Below, piece after piece: positions 34,564 through 44,600 of a DNA stretch of 64,000 nucleotides (within the stretch, counting starts at the first letter, position 1; every line of letters begins with the position of its first letter). The translations under genes were made by a program, and so were the position numbers. Origin of the DNA: Paludibacteraceae bacterium (GTDB lineage: Bacteria; Bacteroidota; Bacteroidia; Bacteroidales; Paludibacteraceae); contig JAFZPM010000048.1 in the NCBI GenBank assembly GCA_017550335.1, forward strand, positions 62,001 to 126,000, given 5' to 3'. Below the pieces are notes generated by a model. The model searched no databases and was not told where the DNA came from. It was given only the letters and a program-made list of their open reading frames with translations.

Positions 34564-36570
34564 ACCGAAGTCGAAATCGTCCGTCACGTCAAAGCCTACG
34601 ACGGGTCCTTGGTAGTCCATCTCAGGGTTCAGACGGGCGGTGCGGGTCACCTCCTTCTCCACCAGCTCGTCAGGCAGTTCGTTGAAGAAGTAAAGGCTTT
34701 CCGTCGGGTCTTCGGACTGCGGGTCCACATGGATGGAATGGACGTTGCGGTAGATGTGCAGTTCATCCTTGGCGCGCGTGAGGGCTACGTAGAGGCAACG
34801 ACGCTCCTCCTCCACCGCATCGGGTCCCGACTCGATGGAGCGCGGGGTTGGGAAAGAGGCGGGCGAGGCCTTCAGCAGATAGCAGATATTGGCCTCCAAA
34901 CCCTTGGCGGAGTGGATGGTTGTGAGGATGCAAGCGTCCTCCGGTCCGTTCTCTCCCTGCTTGACCGTCGTCTCCAATTTAGGATCCAGCACATATTCCG
35001 AGACGAACTCCTGAATACCCGTGGTGCCGAGCGCCACCTCCTGCAGCACTTCGAAGTCTTGTTTGCGCCACTTCCACTCCTCCTTGTAGAGTTCCTTCAA
35101 CCGTTCCTCCATGGTCTCCAATGTCTTGGAGATGGCCTTGGCTGGCGAGAACTGCAGGGTGCTGATGTTGCGGAGCGTCTGGGTGATCTCCTCTTGCAGA
35201 CCATTCCCCGCCAGCTTGTCGAGACACTTGTCCAGCGTCTCCTCCTCGATGACGTTATTGATGATCCTGGAGGCGGTGACCTCACCGATGCCCCGCCAAA
35301 GGAGCAGGTAACGCATCCAGGCGAGTTCATCCTTGTAGTTCGCCACGATACGCATCGGTGACACCACGTCACGCACATGCTTGGACTGCATCAACCCTAC
35401 CCCACCGAAGATGATGTAAGGGATCTTTTTCGAGATACACTGCGACTCCACAGTACGAAGGCCATACAAAGAGCGGGAAAGGACCATGTTGTCCTCGTAC
35501 TTCGCCCCTTTATCCACAATGCTCCGACGGATCTTCTCCGTCACGTCGTTCGCCTCGTCCCACTCGTTCTCGCACGTCACCACCACAGGTTTCTTCCCCT
35601 TGCCACGGACAGAGGAGAGTTCCTTGTCGTAGTGCAAAGGAGACTTCGCCAGCACCCAGTTGGAGAGGTCCAGGATCTCCTGCGTGGAGCGGTAGTTGAG
35701 GGTGAGCTTCATCATCTCGGACTGAGGCACCACCGAAGTGAAATTGTGCATGGTCTTGAAGTCCGCCCCACGGAAGGCATAGATGCTCTGCGCATCGTCG
35801 CCCACACAGAAGAGGTGGCACCTCTCGTAGAATGAGCTTAGCAGTTCATATTGAAGCGGGTTGGTGTCCTGCATCTCGTCCACCAAGATATGGTCGTAGC
35901 GGGAGGAGACAAAACGTCTCGCCTCCGCATTCTTCTTGAGACCCTTGGAGACGACGTTCAGGATATCGTCGTAATCCATGTATTTATGCACCGTCTTGTA
36001 GGCCATGTATCGTTTGATGATCTCCTCGTAGACAGGCTTGTTAAGTTCTATGCTCTTCAACGTGGCGGGGTCCTCCCTTGAAGCGTTGTCGTAGAGCTTC
36101 ATGCGCATCGCGTCCGACAGGCTGCAGCAGGCATTGATGGCGAAGGAGTAGACATCCAATATCGAGGAGGGTTTCACCACATGCTTCTCCTTGTCCCTTA
36201 GGCCTTTGCCGCAAAGCAGTTTCACGCAGCTCTCCCGGTCCTCCTCGTCGAGCAACGTATATTCGTGGTGCATGAAGATCTTCGGATTATTCATGATCAC
36301 ATCCATGCACCAAGAGTGGAAGGTTTGTCCACGCAGTCCGTCGACGGAGATTCCACCGATCTCAGACTTGATGCGCTCGACGATCTCACGCGCCGACTTG
36401 CGGGTGAAGCTGAGGATCAGGATCCTATTCGCCGGCACCCCCTGCTGAAGAAGATACTTCGCACGGGCGATGATAGTACGCGTCTTACCCGTTCCAGCCC
36501 CGGCGACCACCAGTAGGTGCTTCCCGTCATATTCCACAGCCTTCCGCTGTTGTTCGTTCAATTCTTCCAT
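34561..36570 (-). CDS. UvrD/PcrA-family ATP-dependent DNA helicase
   Basis: A superfamily 1A helicase of 669 residues that unwinds DNA 3' to 5' in repair or replication restart. Motifs: Q motif NEQQRKAVEY, Walker A AGAGTGKTRTII (about 20-31), Ia LSFTRKSAREI, motif II VDEMQDTNPLQYEL (about 235-248), III GDDAQSIYAFRGA, IV NYRSTQEI, V TTIHSAKGLEA near 550 and VI VALTRAKDELHI near 605. The C-terminal tail is acidic. The length is a little below UvrD. The downstream end touches the 44-bp repeat. Confidence 0.95.
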   Translation of the reverse strand: MEELNEQQRKAVEYDGKHLLVVAGAGTGKTRTIIARAKYLLQQGVPANRILILSFTRKSAREIVERIKSEIGGISVDGLRGQTFHSWCMDVIMNNPKIFMHHEYTLLDEEDRESCVKLLCGKGLRDKEKHVVKPSSILDVYSFAINACCSLSDAMRMKLYDNASREDPATLKSIELNKPVYEEIIKRYMAYKTVHKYMDYDDILNVVSKGLKKNAEARRFVSSRYDHILVDEMQDTNPLQYELLSSFYERCHLFCVGDDAQSIYAFRGADFKTMHNFTSVVPQSEMMKLTLNYRSTQEILDLSNWVLAKSPLHYDKELSSVRGKGKKPVVVTCENEWDEANDVTEKIRRSIVDKGAKYEDNMVLSRSLYGLRTVESQCISKKIPYIIFGGVGLMQSKHVRDVVSPMRIVANYKDELAWMRYLLLWRGIGEVTASRIINNVIEEETLDKCLDKLAGNGLQEEITQTLRNISTLQFSPAKAISKTLETMEERLKELYKEEWKWRKQDFEVLQEVALGTTGIQEFVSEYVLDPKLETTVKQGENGPEDACILTTIHSAKGLEANICYLLKASPASFPTPRSIESGPDAVEEERRCLYVALTRAKDELHIYRNVHSIHVDPQSEDPTESLYFFNELPDELVEKEVTRTARLNPEMDYQGPVVGFDVTDDFDFG

Positions 36571-36730
36571 TGTAAATTATTTGAGACATATCCCCAAACG
36601 ACGAGGAAGGAAGAGACTTTTCCGCTAAAGTCCAACCATTTGTCTGACGCAAAATTAAGGAATTGGAGACATCCGTCGAAATAAAACAGAGGAATTCCAC
36701 AAGAGAGTTTTCAACCGTCTATCACATCGT

Positions 36731-37645
36731 TCACACGGAGACCCTGCGCAGCATCTCCACGACGGAAGGCACATCCGATCCCCGCAGGTACTGCGCACCC
36801 ATTTCCACCAACCGTCCGTTCCCCTCGCAGACAGGCAACCGACGGACCGACTCATCCTTGTAATAGACCGAATACAAGGGTTTGCCCAACGACAAGGCAT
36901 TGTTCGCCACGTACATGGCGCCCCCCTCCACACCCGTCTGCAGGACGATCACCGCATGAGAGAGTGCGGAGACCAAACGGTCACGCGCGATGAAATTATA
37001 CTTGCAGACCTGCGTACCAACAGGATATTCGGAAAGGAGCAGTCCACCCGCCTCAACGATTTCACGCGCCAACGCAGAGTGTTCCGCAGGATAGACCCGG
37101 TCCAGTCCATGCGCAAGAACCGCCACGGTCTTCCCCTTCGCCAGCAAAGCGCCCCGATGCGCCGTGGCATCACAGCCGCTCGCCAAGCCCGAGACGACAC
37201 AAAAGCCCTCCTTCGCGAACTCCCTCGCCAAGTAGACGCCAGCCTCAACGCCCTCCTTCGTAGGATAGCGCGAACCGATGATCGAGACACACGGACGTTT
37301 CAGCAGAGAGACATCTCCCTTATAATAAAGCAAATAAGGAAGAGCAGGCAAACCCTTCTCATCAACGGTCTGTTCCAACCTCGCAGGGTACGCTTCAACC
37401 TGTCTGGCTAGGATTCCGACGCCCTGCGCCTCCGATGCCTGCAGGAGAGACTCCGCCAAGCGTTCCGCCTCCTCCACATGATAAGCGGAGAGAGGAACCA
37501 CACGTCCCGCCTCCCGCACCTTCGCGCCACAAGCCGACAAGCGAGGGAAGAGCTCTTCGTCCCGCATGGCATCCACCATGGGAACATATTTGGAACCCAC
37601 CCCAAATAGATTCTGAATCGTTATAATCTGCTTAACCGTCAACAT
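36731..37645 (-). CDS. dprA: short DprA/Smf-family protein
   Basis: A Rossmann-fold protein of about 304 residues, shorter than usual DprA (about 370), which loads RecA on incoming single-stranded DNA. The core block SIIGSRYPTKEGVEAGVYLA (about 125-144) and VVSGLASGCDATAHRGAL near 155 are good DprA features. The segment that usually reads SGSLITA is altered (GVEGGAMYVANNALSLGKPL), and no C-terminal winged helix is visible. It could be a divergent paralogue with another job. The start is ATG 37645; an in-frame TTG is four codons upstream. Confidence 0.83.
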   Translation of the reverse strand: MLTVKQIITIQNLFGVGSKYVPMVDAMRDEELFPRLSACGAKVREAGRVVPLSAYHVEEAERLAESLLQASEAQGVGILARQVEAYPARLEQTVDEKGLPALPYLLYYKGDVSLLKRPCVSIIGSRYPTKEGVEAGVYLAREFAKEGFCVVSGLASGCDATAHRGALLAKGKTVAVLAHGLDRVYPAEHSALAREIVEAGGLLLSEYPVGTQVCKYNFIARDRLVSALSHAVIVLQTGVEGGAMYVANNALSLGKPLYSVYYKDESVRRLPVCEGNGRLVEMGAQYLRGSDVPSVVEMLRRVSV

Positions 37646-37772
37646 CAATGCAAACAAATACTTCTCAGGACAAAATTAGCAAAAAACCGCACATCAGGCA
37701 AAGGATATGATCTCGGCGGAGGAGTCAGCCTTATAATCAAACGAGGCAAAAGGTTTACATCCGCGAAAAACA

Positions 37773-37799
37773 GGGCAGACTCCTTTGAGGAATCCGCCC
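37773..37799 (-). terminator. rho-independent terminator on the minus strand
   Basis: On the minus strand GGGCGGATTCC pairs with GGAGTCTGCCC (two G-U pairs, loop TCAAA), followed by TGTTTTT. It lies 80 bases after the stop of the small membrane protein gene and ends that transcript. Confidence 0.75.
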
Positions 37800-37879
37800 T
37801 ATGGTTGAACGATCACACGCTAAAGCAGGATGACAATCCCCGCCTAAGGCAAAGAGAATCGTTAATCATCAAACACAAA

Positions 37880-38119
37880 TCATGAAAAGATCGTATCCAT
37901 CAAACTGAGGCCCAACATGCTGGAGAAGATAAGCAGAGCGCCAAAGAGCAGTGGGAAAAGAACGTAGCAGATGATATAGATGATCTTACCGAGAAGACCC
38001 ATTTTCCTTTCAAGTATATCCAGTTTCTGGGATTCCTTTTTGAGGATGATTCTGCTAACCAATATATAGACACCCAATGCGACGAACAGGAGGCCTACGA
38101 TAAACGTTGTGATATTCAT
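37880..38119 (-). CDS. small two-helix membrane protein of unknown function
   Basis: 79 residues with two membrane segments (about 5-24 and 47-70) separated by a basic loop (KKESQKLDILERKMG). No family recognised. It begins 15 bases after the aminotransferase stop on the same strand and is probably the last gene of that transcript. Confidence 0.75.
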   Translation of the reverse strand: MNITTFIVGLLFVALGVYILVSRIILKKESQKLDILERKMGLLGKIIYIICYVLFPLLFGALLIFSSMLGLSLMDTIFS

Positions 38120-38134
38120 GATTTCTCTATTTAA

Positions 38135-39436
38135 TTATTTCTTGTGATCTTTCTCGAATTCCGCCAAACGCTCGTCCAGCACATCGTACTGGTCGTCTTG
38201 GATGAAGGAGGTACAAGCCCTCAAGCCCTCTTGCTTGCTACCCGTGGTGAGCAAAGAGATCACGCTAACACCGTAGAAGAGAAGCTCGTACATCAGTTGA
38301 CCACCCGTCATGCCCTCATAGCCGACGGTGAAGTAGAAACCATCACCGATCTCACGGTCGATATCCTTGTCATAGACGATGTGGAAGCCATGCTTCTGGA
38401 AGATCGCCTTCAGTTTCGCCGCACGTCTACCATACTCGTGCACACCCTCAAGGAAGTTGTACTTGCCGTCGCAGGCCGCCTTGAACATAGCCGCCAAGGC
38501 ATGTTGGGCCGAGTGGGCCGTACCCGAAGAGAGGACGTAAAGGATTCTGTTCACGAAGATCGTGCCGAACTCGCCAATCGAATAGCGGTCCGCAAGACCT
38601 TGGTAGAAACGGTGGTACAATTTATCAGAGATAGCGGAGACACCGATACGTTGTCCCGCATAGCTAAACGCCTTGGAACCAGAGATCAACAGGATGTAGT
38701 TGTCCGTGTATTTAGCGACCGATGGCTGGAACGGAGGCTCGAACGGTTTGCTGAGGTCCTTGCGGAAGTCCATGGCGAAGTAGGCCAAGTCCTCCATGAC
38801 GATGACGTCATACTTAGTGGCCAGTTCACCGATTCCCTTCAGCTCCTCCTCCGTCAGGCAGAACCAAGACGGGTTGTTCGGGTTGGAATAGATGATGTTG
38901 CAGATGTTGCCCTTCTTCAGGTAGCTTTCCACCTTCTCGATCAACTTATCCCCTCTGTATTCGTACATATCGAACGACTCATACTTCAGACCCAAGACGA
39001 GCAACTGCGTCTTCTGCACAGGGAAGCCCGGGTCGATGAAGAGGACCGTGTCGCGCTTAGGGTCGCACTGTCCCGACACGAGGAAGGAAGCGTAAGTACC
39101 CTGCATGGAGCCAGATGTAGGCACACATCCCTCCGGCTTCACATCCACGTCGATGAACGCCTTGATGAAACGGGAAGCCTCTTTCTTCAGGTCCGGATGT
39201 CCGTCCAACATAGGATACTTGGAGGCCACACCCCTCTTCAGTGCCTCGATCTCAGCCGCGGTACCGATAGCGTCCGGCGCAAGACCGGGAACACCCATCT
39301 CCATCCTGACGTATTTTTCGCCCGTCAAAGCCTCTACCTTGTTGGCAATCGCCACAATCTCACGAATCGTCGCTTTGTTGAAATCCGGAAGATGCATCTC
39401 CTCAATCACGGACTTCACTATACTTTTATCTATCAT
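38135..39436 (-). CDS. PLP-dependent aminotransferase (class I/II)
   Basis: A fold-type I aminotransferase of 433 residues. The PLP lysine lies in LISGSKAFSYAGQRIGVSAI near residue 250, preceded by the NPNNPSW block near 182 and MEDLAYFAMD near 212. It moves amino groups between an amino acid and a 2-oxo acid; the substrate cannot be read from sequence. Three genes upstream lies IorB, which oxidises aryl-pyruvates such as those an aromatic aminotransferase would make, so an aromatic substrate is a reasonable guess. Confidence 0.9.
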   Translation of the reverse strand: MIDKSIVKSVIEEMHLPDFNKATIREIVAIANKVEALTGEKYVRMEMGVPGLAPDAIGTAAEIEALKRGVASKYPMLDGHPDLKKEASRFIKAFIDVDVKPEGCVPTSGSMQGTYASFLVSGQCDPKRDTVLFIDPGFPVQKTQLLVLGLKYESFDMYEYRGDKLIEKVESYLKKGNICNIIYSNPNNPSWFCLTEEELKGIGELATKYDVIVMEDLAYFAMDFRKDLSKPFEPPFQPSVAKYTDNYILLISGSKAFSYAGQRIGVSAISDKLYHRFYQGLADRYSIGEFGTIFVNRILYVLSSGTAHSAQHALAAMFKAACDGKYNFLEGVHEYGRRAAKLKAIFQKHGFHIVYDKDIDREIGDGFYFTVGYEGMTGGQLMYELLFYGVSVISLLTTGSKQEGLRACTSFIQDDQYDVLDERLAEFEKDHKK

Positions 39437-39447
39437 GTCTGAATAAT

Positions 39448-39972
39448 TTATTTGCCATTAACTAATTGAAACAGAACGCAATCCGACCAATCGCCTCCAT
39501 CCCGGACCCAATCCGTCAGTTTACCTGCCTGCGTGAAATTCATCTCCTGGAACAATTTAAGGCTCGGTTCGTTCTTCGCATTGACCTTCGCCATGATTTG
39601 GTGGCAGCGCAAATAGTCGAAGACGTAGCGCACCACCATTTCGAGCGTCTCCTTCGCATAGCCTCTGCCACGCACCGCCTCGTCGATCAGGATCCCCAAC
39701 TCGACACGTTGCGCGATCGGCTCGAAATCGAAGAGATCTACCACACCCACTTGCTTGCGGGAGGCGTTCTCCTCCACGATGAGGCGTAACTCCCTCGACG
39801 TGAAGATATCCGTCGCATTGGCGATATAATTCTTCAGGTCATAGCGGGAAAAGGGAGGTATCATGCTCCCCTCGCCCCAAATGGACGAGTCATTCTCCCA
39901 ACGGTAGAGGAAATCCAGGTCTTCCGGTTCCAAAGCCCTGAGGGAAAGACGTTCGGAGGAGAGCAAAGCCAT
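39448..39972 (-). CDS. GNAT family N-acetyltransferase (RimJ/RimL type)
   Basis: A 174-residue acetyltransferase with the order of elements typical of the RimL subgroup: LSLRALEPEDLDFLYRWEND at the N-terminus, the acetyl-CoA-binding block DEAVRGRGYAKETL near residue 105, and NEPSLKLFQEMNFTQAG near 140. The acceptor is unknown (ribosomal protein N-termini or a small molecule). ATG 39972 is preferred to a TTG at 39981, which would overlap the preceding stop. It lies six bases after the DUF4293 gene. Confidence 0.92.
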   Translation of the reverse strand: MALLSSERLSLRALEPEDLDFLYRWENDSSIWGEGSMIPPFSRYDLKNYIANATDIFTSRELRLIVEENASRKQVGVVDLFDFEPIAQRVELGILIDEAVRGRGYAKETLEMVVRYVFDYLRCHQIMAKVNAKNEPSLKLFQEMNFTQAGKLTDWVRDGGDWSDCVLFQLVNGK

Positions 39973-39977
39973 AATGG

Positions 39978-40475
39978 TCAACGTAATCTGTCCAAAGAGC
40001 GCACCAACGCCTCGTCGCTTCCGATGGCGCGGATCGCCAAGTACGTCAGGATGACGTTCACGATCGGCAGGACGATGGTCCAGTTCGGTTGGAACGATCC
40101 CTGGATAACCCCCTGATTAGGCATCAGGAAGAAATAATAGAATGCGAAGAGCGCATATATGCCCAAGTGCAGCATCATGTTGAAGATGGCCACACGGATC
40201 TGGAAGATGCGTCTTTTGAAAAGCAGGATGTCATACGCAGTGACACCCAGGATGATACTCACCAAGGCGAACAAAGCCCACGCACCCTTCGTGAATTGGG
40301 TGGTGCTGGTCGCTGTGCTCGGATCGGAAATGATCCGGTAAGCGCCCACGGCATTCAGCTCGAAAGTCTTCTCCGCGCCCTCTCCCACCACGTCAAAGCC
40401 CATAGGCAGGAAGAAAAGAAGGACCGTGAGGATAAACGTCACAAGAAGATAAACGGTTTGGATTCTTTGAAGCAT
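39978..40475 (-). CDS. DUF4293 family membrane protein
   Basis: A 165-residue protein with four membrane segments and the typical opening MLQRIQTVYLLVTFILTVLLF. DUF4293 is a Bacteroidota family of unknown function. A polar stretch (EGAEKTFELNAVGAYRI) lies between segments one and two. The start is ATG 40475 since upstream in-frame codons are not family-like. It is ten bases after iorB. Confidence 0.85.
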   Translation of the reverse strand: MLQRIQTVYLLVTFILTVLLFFLPMGFDVVGEGAEKTFELNAVGAYRIISDPSTATSTTQFTKGAWALFALVSIILGVTAYDILLFKRRIFQIRVAIFNMMLHLGIYALFAFYYFFLMPNQGVIQGSFQPNWTIVLPIVNVILTYLAIRAIGSDEALVRSLDRLR

Positions 40476-40485
40476 AACGTGTGAA

Positions 40486-41064
40486 TTATTTTTTCTCTGT
40501 AATATTTTTGCCAGCCTCAAGCGCCTTCAGGTTCAGATTCACGATCTCGTCGCCCTTCCTGCCGAAGATGGAACGTATACCCTCTTGGATCTTATCATAA
40601 GAGATGCCGAGGAACGGAGTGGCCGCACCGAGCATGACAATATTCGCGACACGAGGAGAACCAACCTCCTTGGCGATGGACTCCACATCCAAGATGACGT
40701 GGTTCTTCACCTTCTTCACCTCAGCCAACACATCGTCGATATTCGGGTAATCAGGGATGTTGATCAAAGGAACATTGCTAGTGACCACACAACCATCCTC
40801 CTTCAGGTAAGGGAGATAGCGGAGGGACTCCATAGGCTCCAGAGAGATTATCAAATCGGCTGTTCCCTTCGCGATCAGGTCTGACGCGATCGGTTTGTCG
40901 GAGATCCTCAGGTTGGATTGCACATCCCCACCACGTTGGCTCATGCCATGGACCTCAGCCTGTTTCATGTAAAGATCATTCTTAATAGCCGCTTCACCAA
41001 TCACAGCGGCGATGGACAAAATGCCTTGTCCTCCTACTCCGGACAAGATAATATCAGTCTTCAT
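40486..41064 (-). CDS. iorB: indolepyruvate oxidoreductase subunit beta
   Basis: The 192-residue gamma-type subunit of an oxo-acid:ferredoxin oxidoreductase that turns aryl-pyruvates into aryl-acetyl-CoA. Family features are SGVGGQGILSIAAVIGEAA at the N-terminus and EVHGMSQRGGDVQSNLR near 38. The large TPP- and iron-sulfur-bearing IorA subunit is normally next door, upstream. Here the upstream neighbour is an unrelated small protein, so IorA must be outside this window. Confidence 0.92.
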   Translation of the reverse strand: MKTDIILSGVGGQGILSIAAVIGEAAIKNDLYMKQAEVHGMSQRGGDVQSNLRISDKPIASDLIAKGTADLIISLEPMESLRYLPYLKEDGCVVTSNVPLINIPDYPNIDDVLAEVKKVKNHVILDVESIAKEVGSPRVANIVMLGAATPFLGISYDKIQEGIRSIFGRKGDEIVNLNLKALEAGKNITEKK

Positions 41065-41246
41065 AATATATAATTTTTTTTATTCCATCCACGGAAAAGC
41101 ATCCCGTCCGTGGACCATGTCATATCACACTACAAAAGTAATAAAATTATAGGACAAAAATCACAGCAACGCGACACGAAAAAGCGCGCAAGGGATGAGT
41201 CATCGCCCCAAGGGAGAAAAATCCGCACGGACCCTCTCCCGCAAGA

Positions 41247-41684
41247 TTATTTCACAACCTTATAGACCCGGCTGTCGGAGGCATTGGTCATGTCCACCAG
41301 CACACACCTGACGCTATCCTTCTGCAGCACCATGCGTAAGCGTTGTCCTTGCATATTAAAGCCGGAAAGACCCACCGCAACATACTGGAAATCGGAGACT
41401 TCCAGTCTTTCGGAGAATTGTTGTCCGTTCAAGTACAGTTCAAAATTCCGCACAGTCATCACAGCGGCGGAGTCACTGTCGGAAGCGGCGGCCAGGCGGA
41501 AACTATGCGAATGGAGGTAGTCCCACATCTCCCCCTGGTCCTTGAATGAGCCAGGCTCGTAGGAAGCGGTCGGGAAATCCTCCTTCGATGATTCGATATT
41601 GGATTTGTTCTTGATCAGGTTATAGAAAAAGATGCCCAAACAAAGAACCATGATGATAATTGCTACAATTCTTTTCTTATCCAT
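41247..41684 (-). CDS. small membrane-anchored protein of unknown function
   Basis: 145 residues. One N-terminal membrane anchor (IVAIIIMVLCLGIFFYNLI) followed by a polar domain that probably lies in the periplasm. No family recognised. It begins ten bases after the stop of the giant T9SS cargo gene, on the same strand, so the two are probably co-transcribed. Whether it helps that protein is not known. Confidence 0.75.
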   Translation of the reverse strand: MDKKRIVAIIIMVLCLGIFFYNLIKNKSNIESSKEDFPTASYEPGSFKDQGEMWDYLHSHSFRLAAASDSDSAAVMTVRNFELYLNGQQFSERLEVSDFQYVAVGLSGFNMQGQRLRMVLQKDSVRCVLVDMTNASDSRVYKVVK

Positions 41685-41694
41685 ACTATGTTTT

Positions 41695-44600
41695 TTATTC
41701 TTTCAAAATCTCTATAGTCCCGTGTTTCTCCTTCCCGTTCCTGAAGCGGATGGTATAGATATATACCCCAGCGTCGGCCGGTTCACCCCGGTAACGTCCG
41801 TCCCAACCGTTGGTGGAGTGGCAGACCAGCAATCCGTAGCGGTCATGGATGAATATCTCATACCCCTCCATGAAGATATCATTGATACCGTTCCCGTCCG
41901 ATGGTGTGAAGGAGGTCGGGACATCCACATCGTCCTCGTTGCGCACATAGAGATGAAGCGTGACAATACTATCGCAACCTTTCGAGCTGGTGTATGTGGT
42001 ATCGAACGTATGCAGTCCAGCCACCCTTTGGGCAGGGAGATCAAAGTTCCCGTCGCGGTAGGTGTCTCCGAACATGATGGTGTCGGAATAGGTGTAACCC
42101 TCCCTCGGGAATGTCTTCACGCTCAGAGAGAGGACACTATCGCAATGCGTGGAGGAAGTGAGTGTCTGGTAATGGAGGCTATACCCCTCCTCGTCGGCCA
42201 CGAAATCGAACCCGTTGCGTTGGTAACGTTCCATGAAGCAGATGGAGTCGACCATCGAGACCTGGTATACACTGTCGACCATAAGCGCCAGCACATGGAT
42301 GAATGTGCACCCCTCCTCGTTAAGTTCCGAGCGCTCTTTGTATTGTAAGCCAGCAGGCTGGAAGGCAGGCACTTCGAAGCCGTTCTTGTAATAGCCCTCG
42401 TTCTGGCACACATGGGCGTACTGGGTGTCCCGTTGGGCAGGCAGCACCTCCAGACGCAGGCAGATGACGCTATCGCATCCATTTCCATCGGACAATGTCA
42501 CGGTGTCGTAGAGAACGCCTGGAAGCGACGGCTGGAGAAGGAATCCATTTCGTTTGTAAGTGGCCCCTTGGCAAGTGACATCACTCACACGGGTGGTATC
42601 CCGCGCATCCAAGACCGTGAGGTTCAGGACGATTTTCTGCGTACATTCACCATTATCGGCCACTGCATTGTAGACACCGGACTCGGAGGCCTCGAAATAG
42701 TCATCCTTATAGATTTGCCCGTGGCACACCGTCTTATTCAAGACGATCGGTTCGACGCTTTGGACATAGATGGTCGTGTCATGCTTAGAACTACACTTCC
42801 CACCATTCGAGAGGATCGTGACCTCATAACGGGTCGTGGCGGTCGGATAATCCACGATGGTCGGGGTGGTATCGCCCGTGTTCCATCGATAATAGAGTGT
42901 CGTGTCCTCATACTCCGTATAATCCTCGCAGATAGTGAACTGGCGCATCGGTCGGATGGACAAATCCTCCTTCAGCGGATAGAAATTGAAATTGCCTTGC
43001 GGGATGGAGATGATATATCCATAGGGGTCATCCGTGGCATCACAAGTCCAATAATCCTCGACAGAGAAGGAGTACCCATCATTCACATAAAGTGCGGAGT
43101 CCAGAGTCGTCAAGTTGGCGTAGAGGAGGTTCATCTCCGCTCGGGTTGGGATGTACCACCCATGTTCGAAGTCCACCGACCAAGCGGCGGGGTATTGTGT
43201 CGAATCGCCCAATTCGCGGTACCTCCGTGTGCATTCGTAGCCACGGGAAGTGACCAACCGATCATCGATCTGAGCCATATAAGGGTCCGCAAGCGGCTCA
43301 TAGCTGTTCTGGATACGAACAGAGTCGATATCCTGCATGGCGATCATTGTACCCCTCTTCCCGTCGGCGCTGACACAGAGGACAATACCCTTGGAGCCAT
43401 CCTCGTTGGTGACCAGATCACCCATCTTGTATTTAGGCTGGGTCCAGTTCTGCAACTTCACCTTGCGGGAGTACCTCGTCGGAAGGCTATATGTCTTTGG
43501 TATCGCGTATACGAAGAAGTCCCATTTCACGCAGCAGGACATTTCATCACTGAATTCGCTGCTTGAGACATAATAGAAGAACTGGTCTCTTTGGGAAGCG
43601 TCAAAGTTGTTGAAGAAGATGGTATCACCGCCCAATCTGTTCAGCGAGAGGTTCACGGCACTGACGGCGCCGAACATTTTCCGGAGTTCACCAATCGAAG
43701 GGACATACCATCCATGCTCCAGATCGGCCGACCAGGCCAGCGGGTAATCATCGGCATCGCCCGACCCTTGGATCAGTGCGGTATGCCCGAATCCATCCAT
43801 ATCCTCCAAGAGGTTAGGAAGGTACTGTTGGTTCTCCAACGCAGGTATGTCGTATGAGATATTGCTCCACCGCAGTCCCCAGGATGGTTCATAAAGAGAG
43901 ACCACATAAGCGAATCCCTCCGTGTCGTCGTAGTGGTAAACCACACCCTCCGCGATCTTGCCAGACGAAGGGAAAGAGTCTATGCTCACGAACGATCCGT
44001 CGGAGCAATATACGTCGCCCAAGGAGACTGCCGAAGGTTCACATTGGTGGAAAATGAGTGTGCTACCCATGCTCTTGACGGAGAGTCTGAGCAAGGATGA
44101 GTCGCAATGGAGGGTTTTGTCCGGGGAGACCTCAAAGGCCACCTCCGGGATAGGCAACACCGTCAATTGCAACACGATAGTGCTATCGCACCCCTTCTTC
44201 GCCTTGAAGGTATGGGTGGATGTGAAAAGACCGGACTTCTCCTGTTTTCCCAAAGAGATGCTTCCATTGGTATAAGTTTCACCCTGACAGATCGTGTCGG
44301 ACACAACCATATGATAGGAAGGGTACGGGTAGACGGTATATGGTGAAGCGCTCGTTCCACAACCGTTCTCGCCAATCAACGTCAGCGTAGCCGGCTCCTC
44401 GCTGGTGAAATAGAGGGCAATCTGCGGGGAGTGTTCTCCGCTGACCACCTTCACATTGGCGGGGAGGTCCCATTTATACTGGGAGAGATTATCCTCCAGC
44501 TCGGAGGAGTAGGTGACCACCTGATTGGTGCAAGGGTGGAGTTCACCCTTCAACTCGTTGGCGAGATTCTTGGTGTCGTTGACCACTAGGCGAAGGCAGA

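Noticed and set aside
38144-39442. 432-codon plus-strand frame
   Set aside because: Antisense of the aminotransferase, which carries the PLP lysine motif.
41089-41113. hairpin CCACGGA...TCCGTGG upstream of iorB as a riboswitch
   Set aside because: Only a 7-bp stem without conserved aptamer features. No known class fits.
42412-43566. 384-codon plus-strand frame
   Set aside because: Antisense shadow of the giant T9SS cargo gene; no family features.
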